Assembly (NCBI RefSeq): GCF_000189635.1 | Contig: NW_002475926.1 | Coordinates: 372,001-436,000, forward strand | Reading direction: 5' to 3' | Source: Tetrahymena thermophila SB210 | Taxonomy: Eukaryota > Ciliophora > Oligohymenophorea > Hymenostomatida > Tetrahymenidae | DNA length: 64,000 nt | Shown: positions 11,948 through 23,736 of the stretch, piece after piece | Numbering within the stretch: the stretch's first letter is position 1 | Layout of the letters: each line of letters starts with the position of its first letter | The notes under the pieces: generated by a model | Told to the model about the DNA's origin: nothing | Database searches by the model: none | Seen by the model: the letters and a program-made list of their open reading frames with translations, nothing else | Position numbers and translations under genes: made by a program

Positions 11948-14925
11948 ATGTCAGATAGAAGAAAAGGTAAGAGATCTTACAGTCGCTCTAGATCAAGATC
12001 AAGATCTAGATCCAGAAATAAAAAGCACTCTAAAAATAGCACGACAGACTATCACCGCAGCTCTTAAAACAGCAGTAATACACATTCTAATAATGGAGGT
12101 GGAAGTAACAATAGTAGGAGAAATACAGAAAGTTCAAGCTATCAATCAAGTAGCAAAAACAATAACTCTTCAAGTGGAAACTCTAGAAACGATTCTAATT
12201 ACTCTTCTAGTAATTATTAAGCAAGCAATTCAAGTAGTAGTATGAATAAAGATTCTAAGAGCTCAAAAGAAAGCAAAGATAGTAGAGATCATAGAGATAG
12301 CAAAGATAACAGAGATTACAGAGATAACAAAGATAGTAGAGATTTTAAAGACAATAGAGAAAAAGATCACAGAGATAGTAGAGATTACAAAGATCATAGA
12401 AGTAGAAAAGATTCAAGAGATAGGGATAGAGACAGAGAGAGAGAGAAAGAGAGAGAAAACAAGTCATCTTCAAACAAAGATGCAAAAAAGCATTCATCAT
12501 CATAGAATAAAAAGGAAAGCAGCTATTCAAGATCACGTTCACACTCTCGCCATCGCTCTTCGAGATCATCATCTTCATCAGACGAAAAGAAAAAGTAGAA
12601 ATCACTTGAAAAACTACAAAGCAGGTATAATTAAATGATTGAAAAATCCCTCAGAAGATCATCAATCATAATTGTGCGAATCAACATATTATCTGATTTG
12701 CAATAATTGATGATTTAAGTGGTTTTTAGAAGATAAATGGGGAGATTTCTAGCAGTATTAACACTCTAATTAAGCATGTTAAATCGAAATAAATAATAGC
12801 TCTCAGCAATGGAACTTTAAAGCAAAGTACGATGAATCTAAGTGGTTGATGATTGAGAATATACCAGACACAATAGAAAAAAAGGATATTGAAGAGAAAC
12901 TTACTCAAGTCAGTGCAGACTGTGGTACTTCTATTTATGATGATGTATGACTGCAATTAAATCTAAATAAAATATTTTTAATTTTTAAACCGAATATTTT
13001 GCAATAAAATAAAATTAAAATTATTTTTTTATTCAATTTATTTGTTTCATTTCAGATTTAGATAAAAACAAAATACTATTAATGAATGAATGAACGATTT
13101 AATTAACAACTCACTAATTTTATGTCTGCTGATAATATATTATTTATTAATTTTAATTAAGTCTATTTTAACTATAATTTTAATATGAATAGGTCAGATT
13201 AGTGTAGTATCTTGGGAGTGCTTACATTTAATATCCTTCAGTGAGTGCAGCTTCTAAGACCTTATATCATCTAAAAGGAAAGGTTAAACTAAGAGATTAA
13301 TTCTATCCAATCGATTTTTACAATACCACATCAAGTTCTAATGGGAGTGGAAGTGGTGGAAATTAATCAAAAGCAGCTACTTTGTATGACAATATTTAAG
13401 CTGATTGGATTTGTGATAAATGTGATTACAAGAATTTTGCGAAGAGAGTTAAATGCAATAAATGTGAAAAGCCACGTTCTTCTAGCTGTAGATTAATTAT
13501 GAGTAGTGTTAGTGGTGTCAAACCTTCCCTTGGATCTAGCTCTGGTGCTTAAGGTGAACTTACTACATCTTTGATGATTAGAGGTAATGTAGTATCAACT
13601 ATAAGTGAATCTCATTTAATAGATGCATTTGAAGTAAAATATGTTTCTTTTTCCAAATAATTTTTTTAAAAATTTTAATTATTTAAATTATTAAAAAAGA
13701 AATATGCTAAGATTAAGGATGTTAGACTAGTAAAAAATAAGCAAACTCTTTAATAAAAAGATTTTGCTTTTGTTGAATTTTATACAATTGAAGATGCTGA
13801 AATGGTATTAGCATAAACAAATGTTCCTGAATTCAGAGTAGCTGGTGAGCCTGTAACAGTTTTGATTAGTAGAAATAAGAAGGCTGAAGATACAAGTGCA
13901 TCTTATCCTATGGTAGCTGCAACTACTTATGATTATCACTAATAATAATATGGAGCTCAATATGATTATAGCTAATACTACTAATAAATGTATTCTTAAT
14001 ATGGATAGTAACCAGCCTATATTGATTATGACGCAGTAGGGTACACAGCTTATGATTAATAGCAACAATAGCTTCAGTAAGTTTATTAATAATAATAAGA
14101 ACAGATACTACCAGCTTCACCATATAAGTAAGTATAACAATCATAATTATAAGCTTCCATACCTAACTAAATTCAGTTAAATACTGTTTAGTAGTAATTG
14201 CCATAATAGCAAGTTGCACCTTAGATGTAATTTGACGTCACTTATGAAACTTTTGATTAGTCTGATTTGATAAAGTAAGCTCTTGAAAATGTTAAGAATC
14301 ACTCTCTATCTTTATAACAACAAAAAGAAGAAGAAAAATAGAAGCAAGGTAGATTTTATAAAATAAAAATAAACAATAATTTTTTTTTTTAAATATAGAA
14401 TCTTTAAGAATTTAACAACATTAAGAAGAATAGAAAAAAAAGGAGTAAGCTGAAAAAAATATCTAAGCATAAAAGACTATGGAGGATCAAATAAAACTTT
14501 TAGAAGAGTAGAAAAAGGCTTTGAAAAAATCAGAAGATGAAAATAAAATGAAAGAAGTTCAAAATAAGATAAAAGAAAAGCAGGATGAGCAGTAAAGACA
14601 AAAGTAAAGATTAGAAAAATTAAAAGAAGTGTCATAAAAAGACGAGGTGAGCATAGAAAAATAATAAGATTCTTAAAAGAGTGGTGAAGATAATAAAATG
14701 AATTTTATATAATTTGAAACAAATGCCTTTTCAACATCCTCTATGCCCTTAAAAACAATAGACATTTAGCTAAATGGTTTAAACAGCTCATCTTAAAAAT
14801 AAAAAGAAAAAATTTACATATGTTCGATTTGTAAAAGTAAGTTTGAATCAGAAAAGGCTGTAAATATTCACAACACTCATTCTAAATTGCACAAAGAAAA
14901 TTTGAAACTTTATGGTTTAATTTGA
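11948..14925 (+). CDS. RBM5/RBM10-like splicing regulator (RS domain, RRM, RanBP2 finger, RRM, C2H2 finger)
   Basis: Nuclear RNA-binding protein, probably acting in spliceosome assembly. Exons 11948..12673, 12720..12944, 13193..13633, 13700..14348 and 14399..14925 give 855 residues in phase. The order is: an RS start (SRSRSRSRSRSR); a long Asp-Arg repeat at about residues 115-180 (DSRDHRDSKDNRDYRDNKD); RRM1 at about 284-360 (KWLMIENIPDTIEKKDIEE); a RanBP2 finger at about 388-415 (DWICDKCDYKNF, then CNKCEKPR); RRM2 at about 442-520 (SLMIRGNVV, then KDFAFVEFY); a Tyr/Gln-rich stretch resembling an OCRE; a charged coiled coil; and a C-terminal C2H2 finger at about 820-845 (CSIC, then HNTHSKLH). 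This is the RBM5/10 order, but no G-patch follows. The intron 12674..12719 has a poor donor (GTGCGA) and is tentative. Confidence 0.85.
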
Positions 14926-15737
14926 TAATAATATTTTATGTGTTTTTATCAAGTAGGTACATTTGATAATTAATACATTTTGTTATTTTGTTAGTAATAA
15001 CAAGAATTTTAATTAATTTTTAAAAATTTAAAAGAACATTTATCTTTAAAGGAAATAATAATTGATCAAATGGAAAATATTCATTCATTTTTAAATATAT
15101 TTTTGAGTATCTGTTATAAATCTATCTCAATTAAAAGACTTTTTATTGTTTGAATTAAAATAAAAAGATTGAAATATTAAATTAAGAAATATTTTTATTT
15201 CAAAAAATAAAAAAATACTAAATTATACTTTTCCATTATAAAAAATTATGGTCTACATTGAAAGAAGAAAGAAAGAGTAAGCTTATTAATTTACATTTTT
15301 TAGGAAAAATTATTGGTTAAATTTAAATTTTAAAATCCTAAAGGGAAAAGACAACTTACAGCAATAAATAACTAAAAATTTTTGTTTATTTTAAGATTAT
15401 TTTGAAAGAAACTAGAAAATTTAAAAACTAATTACATATATTTAATATTCAAGATCAGGATATCATTTTATAATTGTTATGCTAACTGTAACTTATTTAA
15501 AATAAACTATGTTTATATCCCTAAATTGTTTAAAAAGTACAAAATAACTAAATAAGATTATTGTATTTCATTACTCATATTTTAAAAAGTATTAAATTTT
15601 AAAGCAAGTAAATAAAGTGAAATAATAAATAGATGCTAGAGTCATAAACTAACTAAGACAATTTTTGATAATATTTATATTTAATTTAATTAAAACTATC
15701 AAAAAAATCTAAAAAATTAATAAATAAGTGTAGGAAA
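14926..15737. other. Intergenic, AT-rich
   Basis: No coding frame of note. It should include the 3' UTR of the RBM5-like gene and the promoter of the TMEM8-like gene. Confidence 0.6.
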
Positions 15738-16511
15738 ATGAGTTCTTTCTTAGTTTGGAGAGAAGAAGGTCATAAATATAATTGCAGTACTTCTGAGGCC
15801 TTTATGATGGTTCTAATTACTGCTATTACAAACTTTGCCTGCATGCCAGCTCTTTGCCTTCTTTATAAAAAAAATTTAGTATTTGAAACATACGTAGGTG
15901 TTTTCACATTCGTAACTTCGTTTATGTACCATTTTGTAGAAAGCATAGGAGCAGAAAAGCTTTTCATGAAAGAATTAGAATGGCATTAGTTAGGTAAAAT
16001 AATTAATTAAAAACAATAACTTATAATTTATTTAAATGTAGATAATATTGGTGCTATAATGTGCTTCATTACTGTTTTCATTCATATGGCTAATTTCTAG
16101 AATTACAATTTATAAATGCAATTAAATTACTCAGCTATGTTCATTGTAATTATTCTTTAAGTCGCTGATCCTTGGAATTTGACATTCACAGTTGCTCCAA
16201 TTGTTATTTATGCTTTAATAATAATAGCTTTGGCAATTTATTTGAAAACTTAGCCTTTTACTAATAGATAAATGACAATTAAAGGTTTTTCACTCATCTT
16301 TTTAGGTGCTATATTCTTTTCTCTTTCCTAAGATGAGCACACAGATTATTTAAGAATATACCATGGACTTTGGCACTCTGTTATTGGTTTATCTGCTATT
16401 TATACATGGTAGTCTCATGAAAAGGAGGGTGAAGAAGTTTATATCACAACAGTATTTACTACAAAAATAAAGTATCAAAGTATTTAATATGAATCAAATA
16501 AGCATATTTGA
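15738..16511 (+). CDS. TMEM8/myomaker-like multi-pass membrane protein (CREST superfamily)
   Basis: Two exons, 15738..15993 and 16042..16511, separated by a 48-nt intron, give 241 residues. The protein is mostly hydrophobic, with about seven membrane segments. Polar signature residues fit the CREST superfamily, which includes PAQR receptors, alkaline ceramidases and TMEM8/myomaker and is thought to bind zinc: SFMYHFVES (His), EWHQLDNIGAIM (Asp after a His) and RIYHGLWHSVIGL (two His on the last helix). The spacing resembles the TMEM8/PGAP6 group. From the family, a membrane hydrolase or lipase activity is possible, for instance on GPI or ceramide lipids; no substrate can be read from sequence. 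The C-terminus after about residue 215 is a short cytosolic-looking tail (SHEKEGEEVYITTVF). Family call moderately firm, function open. Confidence 0.72.
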
Positions 16512-17184
16512 TAAAAGGAAGCAAAGTATATAAAAATGTATTTATTTGTAAATAAAGTTTGCTTGTAATTAAAAAACACTATTAAATTAATAAATTCTAT
16601 TGAATTTTTTGAACAATTAAGTAAATGTTAAATAAATGATGAAGGGTTAAATTTATTTAGATTTTTTAAGTTAATTTTTAAATTCTTAATTTGTATCAAA
16701 TTATTTGCTTTCTAATTTATGTTTATATTAAATATATTTATTTGAGGCTCTTTAATCATTTAGAGATTTTGTATTTTAATTCATATATCTTTTAAATTAA
16801 AAATATCTTCAAACTAAATTTAAAAACCTGTAAAATTGTAGTCAAATTTAGCTGGAAATTACCATTCAAAAAATTTGTTAAAATTGAAACACTTTTTATT
16901 AAAAATAAATAAATAAATGGTGAAAAAAATTTGTTATTCTTATTGAAACAAATTTGGTTAGAATTTTTAAAAAATTAAAATGATTATTAAGCATGTAAAT
17001 GATAATAAGATTGATAAAACAAAGAGAATGAATGAATTAAAGGAAGAATTGGTGATTATTTGAATTTAAATATTAATCTTGTATGTTTTATATATAAAGA
17101 TAATATGTATATATTAAACTGTAATTTTCAGGAAGGAAAGAAAATTAATAGTTTTAGAGGTTTATATTTGCTAATTCATCAGAA
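16512..17184. other. Convergent intergenic region
   Basis: Between the 3' ends of the TMEM8-like gene (+) and RPL3 (-). Poly-A/T tracts only; no gene seen. Confidence 0.6.
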
Positions 17185-19042
17185 TCATTCGCTCTTGGCT
17201 TCGACCTTTTTGGTTCTGTCTCTACCGAAGAATTTGTCCTTTTCTTCGACAGTTTGGAATCTACCGTGACCAATCTTGGAAGAGGTATCGATGAACTTAA
17301 GGTTGATGATTTCCTTAGCAGCACCGTGGGTTTGAGGAATAATGGACTTTCTTAAAGTAAGAACTCTCTTCTTGGGACCAACGCAGCAACCCTTGATCAT
17401 GATGAAATCGTTCTTGACGACACCATAGTGGGGGAAACCACCCAAAGGAGTGATAGCCTTATCAGTGACATCACCAGCAGTGGAAGCATTGGAAGCATCA
17501 TCACCCTTACCGACTCTGTAAACCTTCTTGTTGGTTTCGGTTCTGTGGTGATAACCCAATTGACCAGCTCTGGGGACAGTGAATCTGATTCTGGAAGGAT
17601 GCCATGCACCGATACAACCGACCTTTCTGTAACCTCTATGGGTCTTCTTTTGTAAATGCTTAACACCGAATCTCTTGATGACACCAGCGAAACCCTTACC
17701 CTTGGTAACACCCAAAACGTCGAGCATTTCGTTTTCAGCGAAGATGGAGTCAACCTTAACTTCCTTTTCTAATAAGCTCTTGGCGAAAGCAACCTTTTTA
17801 TTAATTCAAAATAAAATTAACATCAATCAAGCTGATTCAAAATTATCAAATGCACTCATGAAGATGAATAATTAATTTATTAATAAACTAATTAACTAAC
17901 TAACTAAAATTATTTTTAATAATCTAAATCTAGCCATTTATTATTTCATACTAAAGTATTTTTATTTTTTCATATTTCTAAATATATTCTTTAAACGAAT
18001 AATTTATTTTTCTTCACAAAATTATATTTCATTGATAATATTTAAGAGAATTTGCATCGAACATTTTAAATATTCTATTTGTTGATCGGGATATTTGTTT
18101 TTTCCTTATCAATTTAACTGGTTTATTTCTATTAATGCTGTTTTCATCAAATATTTTGTTATTCAGCTCTGCTTATATGCTTAAAGAGATTATAATACTT
18201 CCCAATATAAAATTTTCTTTATCCCTTAATTTAATCTTTACTTAGATCACTATTTTAGCTTCTAAAATATGACTAGGCATTTACAGTTGCTTTTTAATCT
18301 TTCACTTTTGTATAATTGGCATGTAATGCTTTGTTTATTCACTTATGATTATATAGAAAACTTTAATACTAAAATTTGCTATCTTTTAGATTTTTTTAGC
18401 AGCTAGTTAAGAAAAATTTCATTCATCTTACACGAGTAGTTTAATATTTATTTAACTCAAAATTTAATTAATTACCTTTTCAGCAACCTTACCACCGTTA
18501 ACTTAGATTTCGAGGATGTGGTTCTTCTTTTGTCTAAGGTTGAGCTTGCTCATGTTGGTGTGAGCAATAACTCTGACGACAGAGCAGTACTTTTCGATTC
18601 TCTTTAAGAGGAGATCTTGAGCCTTTTGGTCGAAGTTCTTTTCGTGATGAGTGAAAGCCTTCTTGTTAGAGTTAGCCCAGTTCTTGTAGAATCTCTTCTT
18701 GGTGTTGTTATCGATGGTCTTAGCCCAGACGGTGGTCAAAGCTCTGAGACCTCTGGGGGTATCAATGTAACCGACGACACCGACGATGGTCATGGGGGGA
18801 CATTCGATGACGGTAACGGCTTCAACAACTTCCTTCTTGTTGTGTCTGGAACCAGATCTGTCGACTTCTCTCAAGATATGGGTCATACCAGCCTTGAAAC
18901 CAGTGAAAGCGGTCAAGTGGGGCTTCTTGGAGGGATCATCCTTAGGGAAAGATCTGCATCTACCTCTGTGATGTCTTGTTCTTCTTCTGGGTCTGAAACC
19001 GAGGGAGCCGTGTCTGGGGGCTTCGAATTTTCTGTGAGACAT
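17185..19042 (-). CDS. RPL3: 60S ribosomal protein L3 (uL3)
   Basis: Core large-subunit protein near the peptidyl-transferase centre. Minus-strand exons 19042..18476 (189 codons) and 17793..17185 (203 codons) join in phase 0 to give 391 residues, the usual length for eukaryotic uL3. Hallmarks are the N-terminus [16 protein letters not shown], the segment [17 protein letters not shown], the central [19 protein letters not shown], and RRGYRK-like [17 protein letters not shown], which includes the loop whose His is modified in other eukaryotes. The C-terminus is KKVEAKSE. Codon use is strongly biased to C-ending codons; glutamine is almost always CAA, with one TAA (Gln180 in LEIQVNGG). The intron 17794..18475 is unusually long for this window (682 nt). 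High expression is inferred from the codons. Confidence 0.97.
17794..18475 (-). other. Long intron of RPL3
   Basis: 682 nt, AT-rich, GT..AG on the minus strand. Most other introns here are 45-250 nt. I looked for C/D-box (TGATGA with CTGA) and other snoRNA hallmarks; a TGATGA occurs on the sense strand, but no well-placed partner box was found. Confidence 0.8.
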
Positions 19043-19623
19043 TTTATTTAGTTTTGTCTTTTATTTAATTAATTTGTATTTTTCCTTTATCTTTATTTAT
19101 TTATATTAAACAAGACTTGTGTTCTATTTTATACCTTCAAGCAAAGGAATTTAATTCCCTTTTTTTAACTTAAATTAATTTCCCTTTTTTGTTAATTTTC
19201 TTCATAGATAGATAGATATCTCATTCTATCCTCTCCATTTATAATGTTTATATCTATCCACTATATGCCCTTGAAATGAAATAATGTTTGTAAATTTACT
19301 GTATTTATATCTCAATCAATTTAATTATTTGTATATTCATTCAAATCATATTTTTTGTTTCTTTGCTATTAATACTTCATTTGTATTTTGCTATTCACTG
19401 AAGATCAAAGCAAAAGTAATATTATTTTTATACCTTGCAATTTTAAAATATTAAATATTTATATTTGTTACTGTATTCACTTATGAGATTATTGAAAAAT
19501 GCATCTAATAAATTAGAAATAATAAATGTATAATACTTGTTTTATTTAAGAAATTGATTCTTATAAAAACTCTTCTTAGTTAATTATTAATCAAATATAG
19601 ATAGATAAATCTAAAATCAATTT
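19043..19623. other. Upstream region of RPL3 and 3' flank of the STPG gene
   Basis: AT-rich, with a GATA microsatellite at about 19205-19218. No coding frame. The first ~150 nt upstream of RPL3 are T-rich on the plus strand, that is A-rich ahead of the start codon, as is usual for ciliate genes. Confidence 0.55.
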
Positions 19624-22608
19624 TCAAATAAAAAATTAGTTCAAAGAAGAAGGCTAAAAACATAATTGAATGAATACTTGCTTGATCTGAAATTTATACT
19701 AAAAAATGTTTACAAAAAACAAAAGAGTAAAAAAAAATATTAATTTTTAAAGATGTAAATTTGAAAAAGAAAAACAAATATTAAGCATATTTAAAATGAT
19801 TTAAGAGTTTTTAATATTTGAATAATAAATAAATAAATAAATTAAATTATTTACAAATAATTTTGTTAAAAATTAATAAACAAAATTTTGATAATTAGTT
19901 TTAAAAAGCAAATATTTATTTTTGTTTTACAAAAAATTAAGATCAACCAGCATACATACATACATACTTTCTAAGATCAAAAATTGAAAGAAGTGTACCT
20001 ATTAATAAACCATAAAATTAATCATTTTTTATAATTTAAGAAATAAATTTTACTTTTTCTTTTTTAAAATAGTTGGATTATCTGCTCTAAGGTAGTATTT
20101 TATGTTGTTCAAGCATGATTTGCAGTAGCTCATTTAATTTCCCATATTTTTATTTAATTCAATTATATGAGTATGAGGAATAGGATTAAGCTGTAGGCCT
20201 TACATTGGATGCTACAATTCTTTATTCTAAATTTTTTGTTTTCTGACTTCCTTTTTTATGTCTTTCATTAATTCACTAAACATGATTTCATAGCCTTCTT
20301 CCTTATTTGGCACAATATTCTTGGGTAAAAATGTAGATTTATTTTTGGGTATCAACTAAGGCATTTTTTCATTCTGATTTTTTTATGGTGATGTTGAAAT
20401 ACTTTTCGAAATGATGGCTTTGTCAAAGTACACTTAACGATAGTGCTTTTCAATACAAGAATAATCAGGATCATAATCTCCTGGTGCTGGATACTAATCA
20501 CTGACATACTTTTTTTTGTTATAGATCTAAATTTTAGGGAGCTTAACCTTTGATTCATTTTGCTTTCTTATCATTTCTATTAATTAAGCTTCATCAAGAG
20601 CATTCATTTTCCATTTAAAATGTTAATTACCTTCAAAAAATTGTTTTTTAACACTATTAGGTGCTACTTTGTTGTTTAATTCTATTGATTGAACTTCTTA
20701 TTCCTCTTTTTAATCTGGCATTAAAACAAATTTTCCTATTTGGAATTCAGAGACTTGTCCTCCCTTGTTTTGCTTCATATTTACTTCTATACAGCCTTAA
20801 GAAACAATTATTCTACTTTTACTTTCATTTGCAATTAAAGAAGCGCTTGCATCTAATTTTTCTTCTAAAACTATTTCATTCTAATAGCTATTTTTACCGC
20901 CTTTTCTATCAAAAGCTGTTAGTGTTTTTGATTAAGGAATTGATAAATTATATTTATCTGTATTAGATCCTGCTTGTATTTAAATATTCATTAAGCTTTA
21001 ATTCTTTCTAACTTATTTGTTAAAATTTGAATCTATTTATTAGAAATCATTGACACTTTGCTATATTCCTTAAAATTATTCAATAGAGGCATTCCCATTT
21101 ATAGAGTTTTATGATTAGCTTGCTTGATTTATAGAGTCTATTTACAAAGAAGATACTCCATAATTAGCATTTTCTATTAAGCTATTTTATATACTTCCAT
21201 TAATTAAATTCATTTAGGAAACAGAAGTAGATTTTTCATCTGTTATTTAATTAATATACTGTGAGTCTGCAGCATTTTGATAGCTTTGGCCTACTCTTGT
21301 TGTAGCTGGAGAAGCCTGGTATGATGGGATGTAATACTTTTAGTTATTTACATTTTAATTATTCTAAATATATTTAAAATTATCTAAATGAGGTAACAAC
21401 GAATCCTAGCTTTAATGCCTAGTTTAAGAACTATTATGAAATGTTGTAATATTACTTTATAGATTATGGGAACTATCAAGTACGTTATTTTGTTAAGTTT
21501 TTACTTAATCTGCTTGTTAATAACCAACATATGAATCTTTTTCTTATTCCTCAATAATTAAATTAGAATTGTTAGGATTGTTTATTTAAGCATTTTTGTT
21601 TAGCTATATAGTAATTAAATTTTAGTTGATTTAGCTATTAATTTTTTACTCATCTAACTATTATTTAATGAGAACTTCTGTTTTTTATTGGTTCTTACTA
21701 CTCTATTAGAGATTAGATTCATAATCATTTGAATTAGTCTTTTACAAATTTTACTTAAAAATATCTTTGAGTATTAGGTTATCATCTCTTGTAGTTTTTA
21801 ACTGAGATCCCTTATCAAAAAAATGTACTCCTCTTTTCATAACAAGAACTTTGTCAGTATTTGGAGGAACAATTAAACTAATTTTTTATCTTTCAATAGG
21901 CAGATTGAGTAACTTTCTTCTTCTCTATTACTATGCTTCAGGCTCAATAATAAAGCCCAAGTTATCTCTTTCATTAGCATATGGAATAAATACATCTACT
22001 GATTAAGATTTATTTTACTGCTATTATCCAAGGCTTGTAAACTATCGATATTGAAATTATTTGTTGCGATCTTTTTCTTGTAACTACTTCATTCTAAGAG
22101 CATTTTACATTTTGATGCTTTAAAGATTATTATAAACTACTGAATTGACAAATATATTATCATTTTTTAGTTTTTCTTCGTTTATTTAATAAGATTAAAT
22201 CAAATCATTAATTTCAGTTTTTATTCTTTGGTTTGAAATTGATTAACCATTTATTTCGCTTTATATCATACTCATACTGTTATTTGTTTATTTTTAATGT
22301 TATTCGTCTTAAGTTTTCTTTTTAGGTGATACTGGAGCAGTATTTTTTTAACCTGTAAAGTAAGGCGCATAGATACTTTGTTTTTTTTGCAGCTATTTAT
22401 TATCAAAGTTTTCTATTTAGCTTATAACTTTATCAGCTTTCTCAATTAAAAGATTAGCATCTCTCATATTTTTTAAAACATTTTTTTCAGTAAATAAAAA
22501 TTCATCATATTATTTATTGTAGCTTATTTGCATCGTGTCTTTCAGTCTATCCTTTCCATCCAAGAGATAATCCAATGCTGCTTTTCGCTTTTATCTTAAT
22601 ATACTCAT
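19624..22608 (-). CDS. Q-rich protein with a sperm-tail PG-rich (STPG/SHIPPO-like) motif
   Basis: A single minus-strand frame runs from ATG at 22608 without TGA to 19624 (994 codons if unspliced). Residues 1-80 look helical and charged (MSILRQKRKAALDYLLDGKD). The middle is Q/N/S-rich. Near the C-terminus YPAPGDYDPDYSCIEKHYRQ, followed by VYFDK, matches the STPG pattern PGPGxYxP...F, found in axoneme-associated proteins. A Cys pair (YCKSCLNN) follows close to the end. Coding character fades after about 20050, where the text becomes UTR-like (MINFMVYQQVHFFQFLILE), so the true stop is probably reached through a short 3' intron that I could not place. A ciliary or cytoskeletal role is suggested by the motif alone. 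Confidence 0.68.
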
Positions 22609-22756
22609 TTTTTATAAATTTTATTCACTTATTAAGTATTCTTTACTAATACCAAGCTTTATTAGTTTATTTATTAGAAAAGAAAATTAATTAATTCAAT
22701 TAGTGTTATTATGTTAAATCATCTAAAATAAAGTTAAGTAAGCAATTGTTATAAAT

Positions 22757-23022
22757 AAATATATGGTTTATTTGGCTAATTAAGGTTTTTTTAAAATCCT
22801 CAATAGTTGTTTAATTTATAAAAATACTATTTTTTGTCAAAAATAAATTTTCATTTCATCACATGCACAATTAATTTATAAATTACTTGCTTTTAAGAAT
22901 TAATTTTTATAATTTAATTGACATTATTAAATATTTTAAATTATAAATGGAAATATATATTTAATAATAATTGTGGATGATGATTTAATGTTTCATCTGA
23001 AAAAATAGATTATTAGATAATA
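22757..23022. repeat. Direct repeat unit 1 of 2 (about 269 nt period)
   Basis: Starts near AATATATGGTTTATTTGGC and includes landmarks TTTGGCTAATTAAGG, TTCATTTCATCACAT and TTTTAAGAATTAATTTTTAT. Each recurs about 269 nt later. The copies differ by scattered substitutions and small indels. Confidence 0.85.
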
Positions 23023-23025
23023 TAT

Positions 23026-23287
23026 AAATATATTGTTTATTTGGCTAATTAAGGTTTTTTTTAAATTCTCAATTATTGTTTAATATATAAAAATACTATT
23101 TTTTGACATAAATAAATGTTCATTTCATCACATTTGATAATTAATTTATAAATTACTAGCTTTTAAGAATTAATTTTTATAATTTAATTCAAATTATTAA
23201 ATATTTTAAATAAAAAATGAAAATATATTTTTAATAATAATTGTAAAGGATGATTTAATGTTTTATCTGAAAAATTTAGATTATTCT
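23026..23287. repeat. Direct repeat unit 2 of 2 (about 269 nt period)
   Basis: Second copy, carrying the same landmarks in the same order (TTTGGCTAATTAAGG at about 23039, TTCATTTCATCACAT at about 23120) and ending near AATTTAGATTATT. The two copies are directly adjacent, head to tail. Confidence 0.85.
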
Positions 23288-23736
23288 ATTCAAATTAATA
23301 GTAAATTAAAAAAATGAAATATTCGATCATTATTATTACATAAAATATAGTAAAATAATTGGAATGAATTTAACTATTTTAAAATTAATATAATAAAATT
23401 GATAAATTAAGAAAATTTAATTAATCTATTTTATTTTAAAAATCAGTTTAAAAAGTGTAATATATCTTTTAATTCAATATATTTTTAGGAATAAATTAAA
23501 CACTATTTGTTTGAAAGAAATAGACTACATGTATATACATTTGTTTTACTAGTTATCAGAACTTGCTGTATTTTTATAAAAAATTAATATCTCATAAAAA
23601 ATCAGCAATAAGCACTTTAATACTTTAAGAAATTAAAATTAATAAATACCCTTTAGATAAATTGAATTACTCTCCCCCTTAAAAGATAACCCAATCTCCG
23701 AGGCCATTAAATAAATAAAAAGTTAGGCTAAATAAA

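Larger units (their letters stand above)
22609..23736. other. Divergent promoter region containing a tandem duplication
   Basis: Lies between the starts of the STPG gene (-) and the flippase gene (+). No coding frame. About half of it is a two-copy direct repeat (separate entries). Confidence 0.6.

Noticed and set aside
12345-12605. Minus-strand frame of 86 codons
   Set aside because: Antisense to the Asp-Arg/RS repeat of the RBM5-like gene.
13808-14144. Two minus-strand frames
   Set aside because: Antisense to the Tyr/Gln-rich region of the RBM5-like protein, where TAA/TAG-coded Gln make the opposite strand look open.
17397-17875. Several frames on both strands around RPL3 exon 2
   Set aside because: Shadow frames of RPL3; they match no family and depend on its GC-richer codons.
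17794-18475. C/D-box snoRNA in the RPL3 intron
   Set aside because: A TGATGA is present on the sense strand, but no suitably placed CTGA and no terminal stem were found.
18617-19051. Plus-strand frame of 144 codons
   Set aside because: Exactly antisense to the first exon of RPL3; its composition is a mirror of the biased RPL3 codons.
20661-20966. Plus-strand Leu-rich frame of 101 codons
   Set aside because: Antisense to the STPG-motif gene; the hydrophobic look comes from complemented Gln/Lys/Asn codons.
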